DNA of 23,863 nucleotides from Mycoemilia scoparia (lineage: Eukaryota; Kickxellomycota; Kickxellomycetes; Kickxellales; Kickxellaceae). Below the pieces are notes generated by a model. The model was given only the letters and a program-made list of their open reading frames with translations. It was not told where the DNA came from and did no database searches. The translations under genes and the position numbers were made by a program. The stretch spans positions 1-23,863 of the forward strand of contig JANBPU010000246.1 in NCBI GenBank assembly GCA_027575805.1, written 5' to 3'. Shown in pieces: positions 8,037 through 16,317 of this stretch (its first letter is position 1; the number at the start of each line of letters is the position of its first letter).

Positions 8037-8044
8037 TTTTATGT

Positions 8045-8551
8045 AAAGTCATAATAAAAGTTTGAGGTTCTTTAATACAAAGCATTGACTTAATACACTG
8101 CTATTAAGATTATAAAAATGGCTGAAGTGTAATGTACTATTATAAATAATAGCTAATGCTAAAACTAATGATATGATATGATATGGAATTTTTTATATAA
8201 TATCAGCTGAATAAACCTTATAAATGCGAATATAATAATGCATAGAATCAAAAAAATGAGGAAGAATTTATTGAATGCATTTTTGTATGTACGTATGTAT
8301 GTATGTATGTATGTATGTGTACGTGACTACACAAGGATAGGCTATAAGGAAATTAAAAAGTGAATAAGGAGAGGAGGGCTACTAACTAAAACAAAAAAAA
8401 TAATGATACTACTAATAACTATTATTGAAAATGAAAAATACTACTGTGAGATAAATGAAGAGCAATAGATGAGTTGAATCAAATCAAATCGAATTGAATC
8501 GAATCAAACCTATTGTGACGTATGGTGGTGTGTGGTGGTCATGGTAAGTTA
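8045..8551. other. Non-coding region with a GTAT microsatellite
   Basis: No gene seen. A GTAT/GTAC tetranucleotide run occupies about 8286-8322, and a short AATCGAAT-type repeat lies near 8476-8508. Otherwise AT-rich. Confidence 0.55.
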
Positions 8552-8758
8552 CTACTCATTTTCACAATCAGCAACATGACCAACCAGGTCATCGAAATTG
8601 GCAAAACTATGTCCACAGAATGGACAAACGCCACTGGCCCCCTCAAGCGTCTCATCATAATCGCCTCGAGGAATATCACCTTCGTTTGTGCCTGTGTCCA
8701 CGGAGCCGCTAAAGTAGGGGGTTTGGGTGTCCTGGTTTGCTGAATTGTTGAAATACAT
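8552..8758 (-). CDS. Small C2HC (UBZ-like) zinc-finger protein
   Basis: A 68-residue ORF from ATG 8758 to TAG 8552-8554. The C-terminal third holds one zinc-finger pattern, C45-x2-C48-x12-H61-x3-C65, with Phe (F52) and Leu (L59) in the usual core positions (CPFCGHSFANFDDLVGHVADC). This spacing fits single zinc fingers of the UBZ/C2HC type, which in other proteins bind ubiquitin or mediate protein contacts. The N-terminal 44 residues are acidic and disordered. An in-frame TAA lies just upstream of the ATG, so it is either a complete tiny gene or a last exon joined after an AG in the AAGCAGCA before the ATG. A TATAAAAA on the same strand lies about 90 bp upstream, favouring a complete gene. Ubiquitin binding is an inference from spacing only. 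Confidence 0.55.
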   Translation of the reverse strand: MYFNNSANQDTQTPYFSGSVDTGTNEGDIPRGDYDETLEGASGVCPFCGHSFANFDDLVGHVADCENE

Positions 8759-8846
8759 TGCTGCTTCTTATATCGTTGCTATTGTTTTTGAGGCCAATGG
8801 GTGGGGTCAGCTATTTTACTGCTGATGTATGTGGATATGATGTAGG

Positions 8847-8854
8847 TTTTTATA
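8847..8854 (-). promoter_or_regulatory. TATA box of the small zinc-finger gene
   Basis: The minus strand reads TATAAAAA about 90 bp before ATG 8758, a spacing like that of the other genes. Confidence 0.4.
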
Positions 8855-10510
8855 TTCGAGAGCTATCAACTATTTGGATAATGGTGATGATAACGGAGAG
8901 GGCGTGTTTTCAAAGCTGGTGCGGTAATGACAGTCGAGAGGGAGAGTGTTTGCAAAGCCGGTGTGGTAGTGATGAAGAATTGCAAGGTTTATTTGTGGCA
9001 GTGACGGCCCTGTTTATGGTATGTTTTTGGAATATATCAGTTTTGCTAAACGAGCTGGTGGTCAGTGAGTAGTGGGTGAGAGCGCTATGAGCAACAGAGT
9101 ACAAGCGAGGAAAATCCTGGTAATGTCCTAAATGTCTTTTGGCTTCTTACTGTTCTTGATAATCTATCCTGTCAGCAACAATGCTCTTGAACCACGGATA
9201 CGTATGTGTATGTATATTATATATCTTGTTTGTTTTGGCGATATTATTATAAATGCCCTGTGCTTTATACAATGGATTTTATCAATAACAAAAAGTAAAA
9301 ATGAAGTGAAAGAAAAGGGAACTATGCTCCAAATTTTATAATGATGATGGCGGTGGTGGCCAATGGATTTCTTGCTTTATTTATATCAATTTGCAAGAAT
9401 CTACTCGCAACAGAGATCAAAGAGGATAATGATGATGAGATGAGGCTGCTGCTGCTGCTGCTGTTGGCGAGGTGGCGATGGTATTCAGAAAAGAAGAAAA
9501 ATAGGGCATTTAGAGCCTGACCTTCAATGAGTGTTCGTCATGCATGTAATAACATCATTGGTGTCACCATCTCTGCCACTCTGAGGGAAAAACACACACA
9601 AAGCCAGCCCAAGGCATGCAAGAACGCCATGCATTTACTTTTTTCCTCAATAGATTATTATTGTGTCAAGTATCTGGGTACCTGTTTTGCATGTAAGAAT
9701 GAAGTCGTCCGATCTGGTTGTCTAAACAATAACTATTATTGTGATAATGATGACCCATGAATGTGATGATCAAATTGTTTGAATGACTTTAGAATCCCCA
9801 TAGGAGACTGTAACGCATCCTGTAGATTTGCTTTTCTTTTTTATATTGAAATAAAGATGTATTATTCAAGCCATGTATTTAGAAAGCTTTCAGAAATACA
9901 ACCTGTTTAGAATGTGTGGGAGAAAGAGAGAAACTGCGTGAGAGAGGTAAAAAATTCGATATTACAAGCCACACATCCGCTCGCTCACACTGGGCCTCAA
10001 GCGGGCCAAATAGAGAAAGAGAGAAGAAGAAGAAGATACGGTGGCCATGGCAAGAAACAGCGGCGATAGTGGCGACATATGCAAAGCCGTATATGCTTTT
10101 GATCATAGGTTCTGGATCGGTATTCTCTGCATACCAAGCACCAAAAAATTCCCATCCAACTAAACTGCTGCAAACACCTCTTTTACAACTCACATATTGG
10201 CCACCTGCCAGATGGTGCATCTCTTTTGCTGTGATATTTGGAAAATCCACCACATTTCTCTCTCTCTCTCTCTCTTTTATTATATGGCAAGTTCTCCACC
10301 AAAAGGGAATAGACAGATACCTTCGTGCATTTTAGCTGGAGTCTAAGTGATGATTGGCAGGTATCCAGGAGAATATCCTAGTGTCACTTCTTTAGAGGTG
10401 ACTACTACTCTGCCATATTTATCACTCATGACTTTTCTCATACATTAACGCAACCTTTTAGGCCGATTTAAAAGCCCCAAAGAAAAACCTTTTTGCTGCG
10501 CATTTATGGT

Positions 10511-10640
10511 TAAAGTCTATATGGCTTTGGGCAAAATGGTGGGTCCCCAGGAATGGCATATGAAATGGCTGATGCTTTGGCCAAAATCCGAGGAGCCACA
10601 CTTTTGCCTAATTCATGCCTGATCACCAGTTAAATATTCT
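10511..10640 (+). repeat. Dispersed repeat family, copy C
   Basis: Shares GGCTTTGGGCAAAATG, GGGTCCCCAGGAATGGCATA, TGATGCTTTGGCCAAAATC and the ATCACCAGT-type end with copies A, B and D, in the same order and spacing. It lies about 0.4-0.5 kb upstream of the gene at 11036. Confidence 0.6.
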
Positions 10641-10896
10641 CTTATTGGAATAAATTTATAAAAAAATATTTTTGAAATATTTGCATTTATAAACTCCAAT
10701 ATGCCATTATTTTAAAACGAATAGCAAAAAGATATCCTGAATTATGCCAATAAAAATTATATAAGTACGAGTATACCAAACATCAATGCGCGCTCATCAC
10801 AGCCAGCCAACTTTTTTATATTGGAGTTTACACTTACACTCAGGAATCTCAAGAATCATGCTCTATTTTCTAATTCAATTAAAAACAAGCAGTCTT

Positions 10897-10904
10897 TATA
10901 AATA
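10897..10904 (+). promoter_or_regulatory. TATA box of the gene at 11036
   Basis: TATAAATA followed by a C-rich tract, about 135 bp upstream of the ATG. Confidence 0.55.
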
Positions 10905-11035
10905 TCCCCCCTTCCCCATTTTTCTTTAAAAATCCAAACGCCAATCTATACATTACATATTACACATTTGCACTTATTCACGCAATTTGACTCCAGTAGC
11001 AACAGATAAGGTTGTTACCAGAAAAGACTTCAAAA

Positions 11036-12061
11036 ATGGCGGACTCTTCACCAGATGGTCTTGCTTCGATTGAGCTCCTGGTTGACCAAATTTTCCAGCA
11101 CTCGCTCTACAGAATCAACATCATTGGCGATCCCCAAGAAACTTTAAATTTCGGGTCTCGACTTTATGTCATCAAATATACAAAAATCAACAATATGTTG
11201 TTTGAACTTAATTATGATCTTGAAGAGCTCTTGAGCAAATCCTCTTCATCTTCTTGTTCTTCTTGTTCTTCTTTTTCTTGTTCCTCTTCTTGTTTGTCTT
11301 CTACAACCACAGCCACTACCGCCGCCGGCATCATCAACAACAACAAGAACATGAGCAGCAGCAGCAGTAGTAGTAGCGAGGATGGCAATGACGAAGGAAT
11401 CTCAGTTGAATCCATCCAGGATTTTGTAAACAACAAGCTCAAACAAAAGGCAATTTCATTTGCCCAATCTTGTTTGGAAGTGGCCGAAACCAAGCTTTCA
11501 GTATACTCCAAGAGTTTATCTGAATTTCCTTGGAAAGATACAGTAATGACCCAAAAGGAATATGAAGAAAAGGTTGCTCCAATCAACCCATCTGAACTTG
11601 TTGACGAATTGAAAGAGTTTATCGAGGTGTTGAGAAGAACTGGTCCAGAAGATGGTGAGAATGAAAAAGGCTGCAGGAATGGTGATGGTGTTATCCATAA
11701 CGACACAACTACCACTACCACTACCACATCTGCTGCTACAACAGCTGTTGGCAATGATTCGACAAACATAAAGAATTTGTCTTCATTTATTGCTCCCGCA
11801 ATCTATGTTGGATTCAGAGTTGTTTGTGCAATCTTTATCCAATCGGTGTTCTTTCATCGAGATGTTCGCTATTCCAGACTCCAATTCCTCTCCTCATCAC
11901 ACGATGATCAGAATGATGAATCAACCATTGCCACCATCGATAATGATGGTGATGATGACGATGATGGAGAAAAAGATTTGGAAATCAGTCTCCAGAGATT
12001 TTGTCAAAAAAATCCCAAAGTTGATATGAGTTCTGAATGGACTTATCTTGACACAAACTGA
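11036..12061 (+). CDS. Hypothetical protein with Ser- and Thr-rich inserts (possible Mis14/Nsl1-like)
   Basis: Intronless 341-residue protein from ATG 11036, chosen because the longer frame has no upstream ATG. A globular helical N-terminus (about 9-68) is followed by a Ser/Cys/Thr/Asn low-complexity insert (about 69-113), a helical segment (about 122-202, SIQDFVNNKLKQKAISFAQ to EFIEVLRRTGP), a Thr-rich insert (about 223-232), a short hydrophobic stretch (about 250-271) and an acidic Asp-rich tail (about 298-312). The segment ending in ELVDELKEFIEVLRRTGP vaguely resembles the C-terminal part of the fungal kinetochore subunit Mis14/Nsl1, but this rests on memory of a loose pattern and is weak. 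No catalytic motif is visible. AATAAA follows at about 12200. Real gene: confident. Identity: not. Confidence 0.7.
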   Translation: MADSSPDGLASIELLVDQIFQHSLYRINIIGDPQETLNFGSRLYVIKYTKINNMLFELNYDLEELLSKSSSSSCSSCSSFSCSSSCLSSTTTATTAAGIINNNKNMSSSSSSSSEDGNDEGISVESIQDFVNNKLKQKAISFAQSCLEVAETKLSVYSKSLSEFPWKDTVMTQKEYEEKVAPINPSELVDELKEFIEVLRRTGPEDGENEKGCRNGDGVIHNDTTTTTTTTSAATTAVGNDSTNIKNLSSFIAPAIYVGFRVVCAIFIQSVFFHRDVRYSRLQFLSSSHDDQNDESTIATIDNDGDDDDDGEKDLEISLQRFCQKNPKVDMSSEWTYLDTN

Positions 12062-12383
12062 GAATCATCCCGATCCAATTTACTCTCTTTTTGCTTTTGT
12101 TTGGTCATGCTCATCTATTTGTTTGTTTGTTTTGTATGCGCAAATGTGTATTTGTATGTTTGATTAGTTTAAAGTTTTTACTTGATTCAAGCGATATCGA
12201 ATAAACTTTGGCCATTATACAAAATGCACACATGAATTTTACAAAAATATAATGTATTGAGAATAAAATTTGCTGCTGCTGCTTCTGCTTCCGCCAAAAC
12301 TGTAATCCCTATTAGGCCAAGAATATCTATAGCTAAGCATATGTCCAGAATTCAAAAGACCTCAGGCTCTTACGACTCGCTTA

Positions 12384-12455
12384 GCAAGTGGTTTGGGATT
12401 GGGCCATTATCTGTCTACCATAGAATCGATCACTAGTGAAATCTTCCCATATTAT
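12384..12455 (+). repeat. Dispersed repeat family, partial copy E
   Basis: The stretch from about 12409 to 12452 (TCTGTCTACCATAGAATCGA, then CACTAGTGAAATCTTCC) matches the 3' half of copy D and the end of copy A. The 5' half is not convincingly present. Confidence 0.4.
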
Positions 12456-12552
12456 GATTATTTTTGAAGGGTTAGTCACCCACTTGACTGTGATAACCCA
12501 TATATAATCATAGACCATCAAAAGATGCACTTCAAAAACCATCCCTCATATC
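12449..12552. mobile_element. MITE-like element 3
   Basis: Left end ATTATTTTTGAAGGGTTAG and right end GCACTTCAAAAACCATC are inverted matches of each other. The interior (ACTGTGATAACC, ATAATCATAGACCATCAAAA) parallels that of element 2 in order. About 100 bp, non-coding. Confidence 0.45.
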
Positions 12553-12908
12553 ATTAATGTCACAAGAAAGCATTTGGAATAAGCAGATATTTTGAATTAT
12601 AAAATACAGTTAAACAAAAAGAAATTGCAGTGGTAAAGTGAGAGTAAGACAAAAGACTGCTATTGCTAATAGATTGAGTTTTTAAAAATGCACATTCAAA
12701 ATAGTTGGAAGTTATAATAAACTACCAATCCATATAGACCCGTTTTTCTTTTGTTTTCAAGAATTGATGTTGTTTTTTGAACCACACAGCGCCCGTGTTG
12801 TGTCATGTAATCTCTAAATTTTCAAAGGCAAATATTCACGTCACATTTCAGCCACCACGATCTGCATCATCGCCATAGTTTTTGAGGAGATAGGGCGCAT
12901 TCATGATC

Positions 12909-15900
12909 TCATTGTGCCACTGAAGAAGCAGTAGTAGCCGCAGCAACAGCAGCGGTAACAGCTTCATCGAATTTGACTCCAATACTTTGAGCTGACACAA
13001 TAACATTCTGCGAAAAGTTCCTCAAATCCTTTTCAGTTGCATAGTGTAGCCAAATATGCCCAAATTCCTTTACCAATGTTTTGAGCCCTTTGAGATATCC
13101 TCGATCTGGTCCTGGACATTGACTATTTAATTTACAACGTGGCTTATTGTCTACTGGAACTTCACCAGATGTTGAAAAGGGATGCAGTAGTTTTGTTGAA
13201 TGGTCGCGGTTTTGCTCGTCACAACTGCTGCTACTGCTGCTACTTATGTCATCGGGATTAATTGACGACCATGAATTTGGGAACTGTGACGATGTTTCCA
13301 GTATACTTGTTGTTGTTGTTCCCATACGAGAAGGGGCTGATGATCCAGATTCACTTATATCGCTGGCATTATTATTATTATTATTGGCTGCTGATGACGA
13401 CTCTGATGAAGCTGTAGATAACTGACGCTCACGGGAAGTGTTAAAGTGATTGCACACATCTGGCATTACCAGCGTTGGTTCGGCATAAGAGTCAGGGTCG
13501 ACAACATAGGTACACTTTACAAAATCAATGACACGAAGCTTTATCCCATTGGACATTGGTTTGGGTCTTTGTGGTGACTCTGGGCCATTGCCATAATTTT
13601 CACCAGAAGACGACGAACGGTGGTTATTGTATTGTTGCGAATGGTGAGGAGGACGAGCGCTTGTTGTAGAAATGTTTGGGAAAGACAACCCCGATGACGA
13701 TGACGATGAGGATGATGAATGATCAGGAGTTGCGATTCCATCATAGACCAACAAAAGACTGCTTCCATAAAACCTGAACCCATGCATATCCTTGACAATC
13801 CTGTACAGCTCACAAAGCTTGCAAATGAGCCTTGGAATATACTCAACATACAAGTGATCCCCATTATCCAAAAACTCGAGTAGACACTGTCTAAACAAGG
13901 AAGGGTTCATGGTACGACCATAATATTTATCTTGGAATAAATATTGCTGGCGACTGGCCTTGAACACCTGCAATCCACACATACGAACACCCAATTCTCG
14001 ACTGGTTGTGACCGCACACTTTATGGTCTGAGAAACCACTTTTTCTGGGACTGCATTGATACCGTGTTGGCGTGTCCCCATCTTGAGATCAAGGATCGAT
14101 GGCCGCTGTATCGAAGATGTCAAATCTTTCATCAAAATAAATTGATGCGTGCTACCTGAAACTGCATCGTCATGCGTAGGCATTCTCTTCGTGCATTTTG
14201 ACTTCCATAGATCATCGAACGTATCATTTGAATGCCGCCTGGCCCGGTTTTTTATTTTCAAGTTTCCTCTGCCATAGCCACTACTGCCGCTGCTGCTGCC
14301 CTTTCTTGCTGACTGTGCGTGGTGGTGATCTTGCACTTCACCACCGCTGCCATCGTTGGTTGATCCGGATACTAAGATCTCAGGGATGTTTGATTCTGCT
14401 GTTGCTGTGGTCGCTGTTGAAGTCTGTGACACTGGCTTTGTTTCTGTATTTTTGCTGTTGTTACTGAAATCGGCATCGCTGGTAGCAGTAAATCCTGAAC
14501 CCGATTTCGGTGGTAATGATGATTGCGGTGGTCTATTCATTGGTAATTTTGGGAATGGAATATCGCCTCGAATACGTTGCTGGTTATAATGACGGTGTCT
14601 GTGTTTGACCATTTCCATATTTATTCCACTAATGCCTGGTGCGGGCATGGATCCAGCAATTGAACCCACCATTGCTGCATTCATCGCGTGACCATTTGCA
14701 GTGTGAGAAAGTTTGCTTTTAGTGGTCACATCTACAGCCTCAATTGCCATATCACTACCATTTGCATTATTTAAAAGGTTATTATGACTGTGGTGGTTGC
14801 TACCATTTTTATCGGTTCCGATGCTATTGGCGGTGGTAGTATTAGCTCTATTATCTTGATTATCAGAAGACATTTCAGATATCCCCGAGATCAAGGTGCT
14901 ATTGTTGGAGTTGATTGTATAATTATCCCGATAAGCTGTGAATTCCTCACCAGTATTTTCCTCATCATCCTTGTTGTTTTTTGCTCCCGTGCCAGCAACA
15001 GAACTGATGTTATCAGAGGTAGCGGCGTCAGTAGCAGCAGCTACAGCGGCCTGATTCAAATGTGCAGATGAATGCCTGCGCCTGAGTGATTTTTGTTGGG
15101 CCTTTCTCTGAGCCCTTTGTCGTGCACGGATTTTTAAGGACAGGGGCGTCAATGCATCTTTGATGATCTCCTCTTGCATCTTGCGCCATGCCTCACAGAG
15201 GGGAATTTGGTGCAATCCATCATCATCATCATCATCACCAACGTAAACGCCGTTATCATTGCTTTTTGTTGTCGACGACCGCAGATCATTATTACCATTG
15301 GTACGATGTAGTTCTAGTTGTTTACAAATAGAAGTGGGCAATATGTGGCGGTTTTGTTGAAGTACAACCTCAGGAATCGGGTCTCCGCCTATTTCGGGAT
15401 TTTCGCGATATGTCACATTGACTACACCAAGATATTCGGGCAAAAAACTTCTAAGTCTCGGGTGAAGAGCTGCAACGCTCTCATAAAATTGCAGTTCGCG
15501 CTTATTAAGTGGTTTGCATATAGCCCTGCCGGAAAATTTTAGAAATGGTGTATGACCTCCTACAATGTTTGTAAATGGGGTCAGCTGAAATGACGATGGG
15601 GTCTGCAATTGGTGGTCTTCTTGGTAATATGAATCATCGCTTGATAGGCTGTCATCGCTGCTACTATTGCCGCCACTATAATTATTATTGTAATTATTAC
15701 CGCTGCCATATTCTATACCGCTATGACCATTATTGTCATATTGATTAGCACTGTAGGTCCCTACTATTGCATCATTATCATCACCTCCACCAAGAACGCC
15801 TTTATTTTCATCTAGCTCATCGGCAGCTAGATACCCATTATTTTGAGCTTCGTATTTATCATCGCCACATGCTTTGGAGCCACCGTCTCCTCCACAAGGT

Positions 15901-16232
15901 GGCGAAGAGACACCTGTGTTGGTTGAGGAAGTAATGGTGGTGGTGGCGTCGTCGTTTGTCTTGTTGGGAATATCCAGCCAAATTCCAGGTGGGTCCTCCA
16001 GCTTTTCATGCGAGCGACTGCGGCGCGGATATATATATATAGGATGCGATGGAAGAGACGTTGAAATAAAAGTAGTGTTTTTAGAAGTGGTGGGTTTTGG
16101 CTTAGGTATGTTTTTTGGTATGGCAGAAGAGGAAGAAGGTGCGTTTATGGTTTTTGATTTACGAGTATAAAAGTCCGAGGGGGGAGAAGAAGAAGGAGAG
16201 GTAGGTTCTAATAGAGTATGGTAAGGTTGCAT
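12909..16232 (-). CDS. KCS1: Inositol hexakisphosphate kinase (Kcs1-type)
   Basis: Intronless protein of 1107 residues from ATG 16232 (MQPYHTLLEP); the frame extends upstream but without an ATG. It belongs to the inositol polyphosphate kinase family, which phosphorylates IP6 to 5-IP7 and affects phosphate homeostasis and vacuole function in yeasts. Visible motifs are the N-lobe HTPFLKF (227-233) and FYESV, the family signature PSILDLKMG at 711-719 with D715 and K717, SSLLLVYDG at 824-832, and IDF at 902-904 with the metal-binding D903, then GYLKGLKTLVKEF near the C-terminus. The order matches fungal Kcs1, and the length is close to that of yeast Kcs1. The catalytic parts are separated by very large disordered inserts, one of about 430 residues between N-lobe and signature, rich in Asn, Ser, Thr, Ala and Asp, and one between SSLL and IDF. 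A TATA element lies about 80 bp upstream. Confidence 0.93.
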   Translation of the reverse strand: MQPYHTLLEPTSPSSSPPSDFYTRKSKTINAPSSSSAIPKNIPKPKPTTSKNTTFISTSLPSHPIYIYPRRSRSHEKLEDPPGIWLDIPNKTNDDATTTITSSTNTGVSSPPCGGDGGSKACGDDKYEAQNNGYLAADELDENKGVLGGGDDNDAIVGTYSANQYDNNGHSGIEYGSGNNYNNNYSGGNSSSDDSLSSDDSYYQEDHQLQTPSSFQLTPFTNIVGGHTPFLKFSGRAICKPLNKRELQFYESVAALHPRLRSFLPEYLGVVNVTYRENPEIGGDPIPEVVLQQNRHILPTSICKQLELHRTNGNNDLRSSTTKSNDNGVYVGDDDDDDGLHQIPLCEAWRKMQEEIIKDALTPLSLKIRARQRAQRKAQQKSLRRRHSSAHLNQAAVAAATDAATSDNISSVAGTGAKNNKDDEENTGEEFTAYRDNYTINSNNSTLISGISEMSSDNQDNRANTTTANSIGTDKNGSNHHSHNNLLNNANGSDMAIEAVDVTTKSKLSHTANGHAMNAAMVGSIAGSMPAPGISGINMEMVKHRHRHYNQQRIRGDIPFPKLPMNRPPQSSLPPKSGSGFTATSDADFSNNSKNTETKPVSQTSTATTATAESNIPEILVSGSTNDGSGGEVQDHHHAQSARKGSSSGSSGYGRGNLKIKNRARRHSNDTFDDLWKSKCTKRMPTHDDAVSGSTHQFILMKDLTSSIQRPSILDLKMGTRQHGINAVPEKVVSQTIKCAVTTSRELGVRMCGLQVFKASRQQYLFQDKYYGRTMNPSLFRQCLLEFLDNGDHLYVEYIPRLICKLCELYRIVKDMHGFRFYGSSLLLVYDGIATPDHSSSSSSSSSGLSFPNISTTSARPPHHSQQYNNHRSSSSGENYGNGPESPQRPKPMSNGIKLRVIDFVKCTYVVDPDSYAEPTLVMPDVCNHFNTSRERQLSTASSESSSAANNNNNNASDISESGSSAPSRMGTTTTSILETSSQFPNSWSSINPDDISSSSSSSCDEQNRDHSTKLLHPFSTSGEVPVDNKPRCKLNSQCPGPDRGYLKGLKTLVKEFGHIWLHYATEKDLRNFSQNVIVSAQSIGVKFDEAVTAAVAAATTASSVAQ

Positions 16233-16310
16233 AGGTAACAGCACAAAAGCATCACACACACAAGCAAAGACAAATGACGTGTGGTGGTGATGACTCAAAA
16301 GATAAACAAG

Positions 16311-16317
16311 CTTTATA
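16311..16317 (-). promoter_or_regulatory. TATA element of the IP6 kinase gene
   Basis: The minus strand reads TATAAAG about 80 bp before ATG 16232, after a CT-rich run. If it is the promoter, the longer frame without ATG is excluded as coding. Confidence 0.45.

Larger units (their letters stand above)
6627..8044 (+). repeat. Right arm of the 1.42 kb inverted duplication
   Basis: Mirror of 3172-4588. Both arms include promoter, gene, 3' flank and the dispersed repeat. The first 141 bases after the stop codons differ at only 5 positions between arms, whereas the coding regions differ at about 110 of 891 positions by hand count. Confidence 0.85.
8759..11035. other. Long intergenic region
   Basis: Short ORFs occur on both strands but none has an ATG plus recognisable composition. 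Content includes a CTG run (about 9449-9465), a CT dinucleotide run (10257-10275), a dispersed repeat copy (10511-10640) and, at the right end, the promoter and leader of the gene at 11036. The 9879-10253 minus-strand frame has some protein-like sequence but no ATG start, and is treated as unsupported. Confidence 0.45.
12062..12908. other. Convergent intergenic region with repeat remnants
   Basis: Lies between the 3' ends of the gene at 11036 and the IP6 kinase. AATAAA at 12200-12205 serves the former. A partial copy of the dispersed repeat (about 12384-12455) abuts a MITE-like element (12449-12552). No gene is seen. Confidence 0.55.

Noticed and set aside
9879..10335. Overlapping frames on both strands (124 and 139 codons), with some protein-like sequence such as GWEFFGAWYAENTDPEPMIK on the minus strand
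   Set aside because: The minus frame opens with GTG rather than ATG, both frames run through microsatellite-like CT/GA stretches, and I recognise no family. A GTGAGT donor is present near 10192, but I could not build a consistent spliced model.
11212..11769. 185-codon minus-strand frame rich in Val and Leu
   Set aside because: It is the antisense shadow of the Ser/Thr-rich inserts of the gene at 11036-12061.
16233..16298. Upstream extension of the IP6 kinase (22 extra residues with a His run)
   Set aside because: It would need a TTG start and begins within about 15 bases of the TATA element; ATG 16232 is the first proper start.
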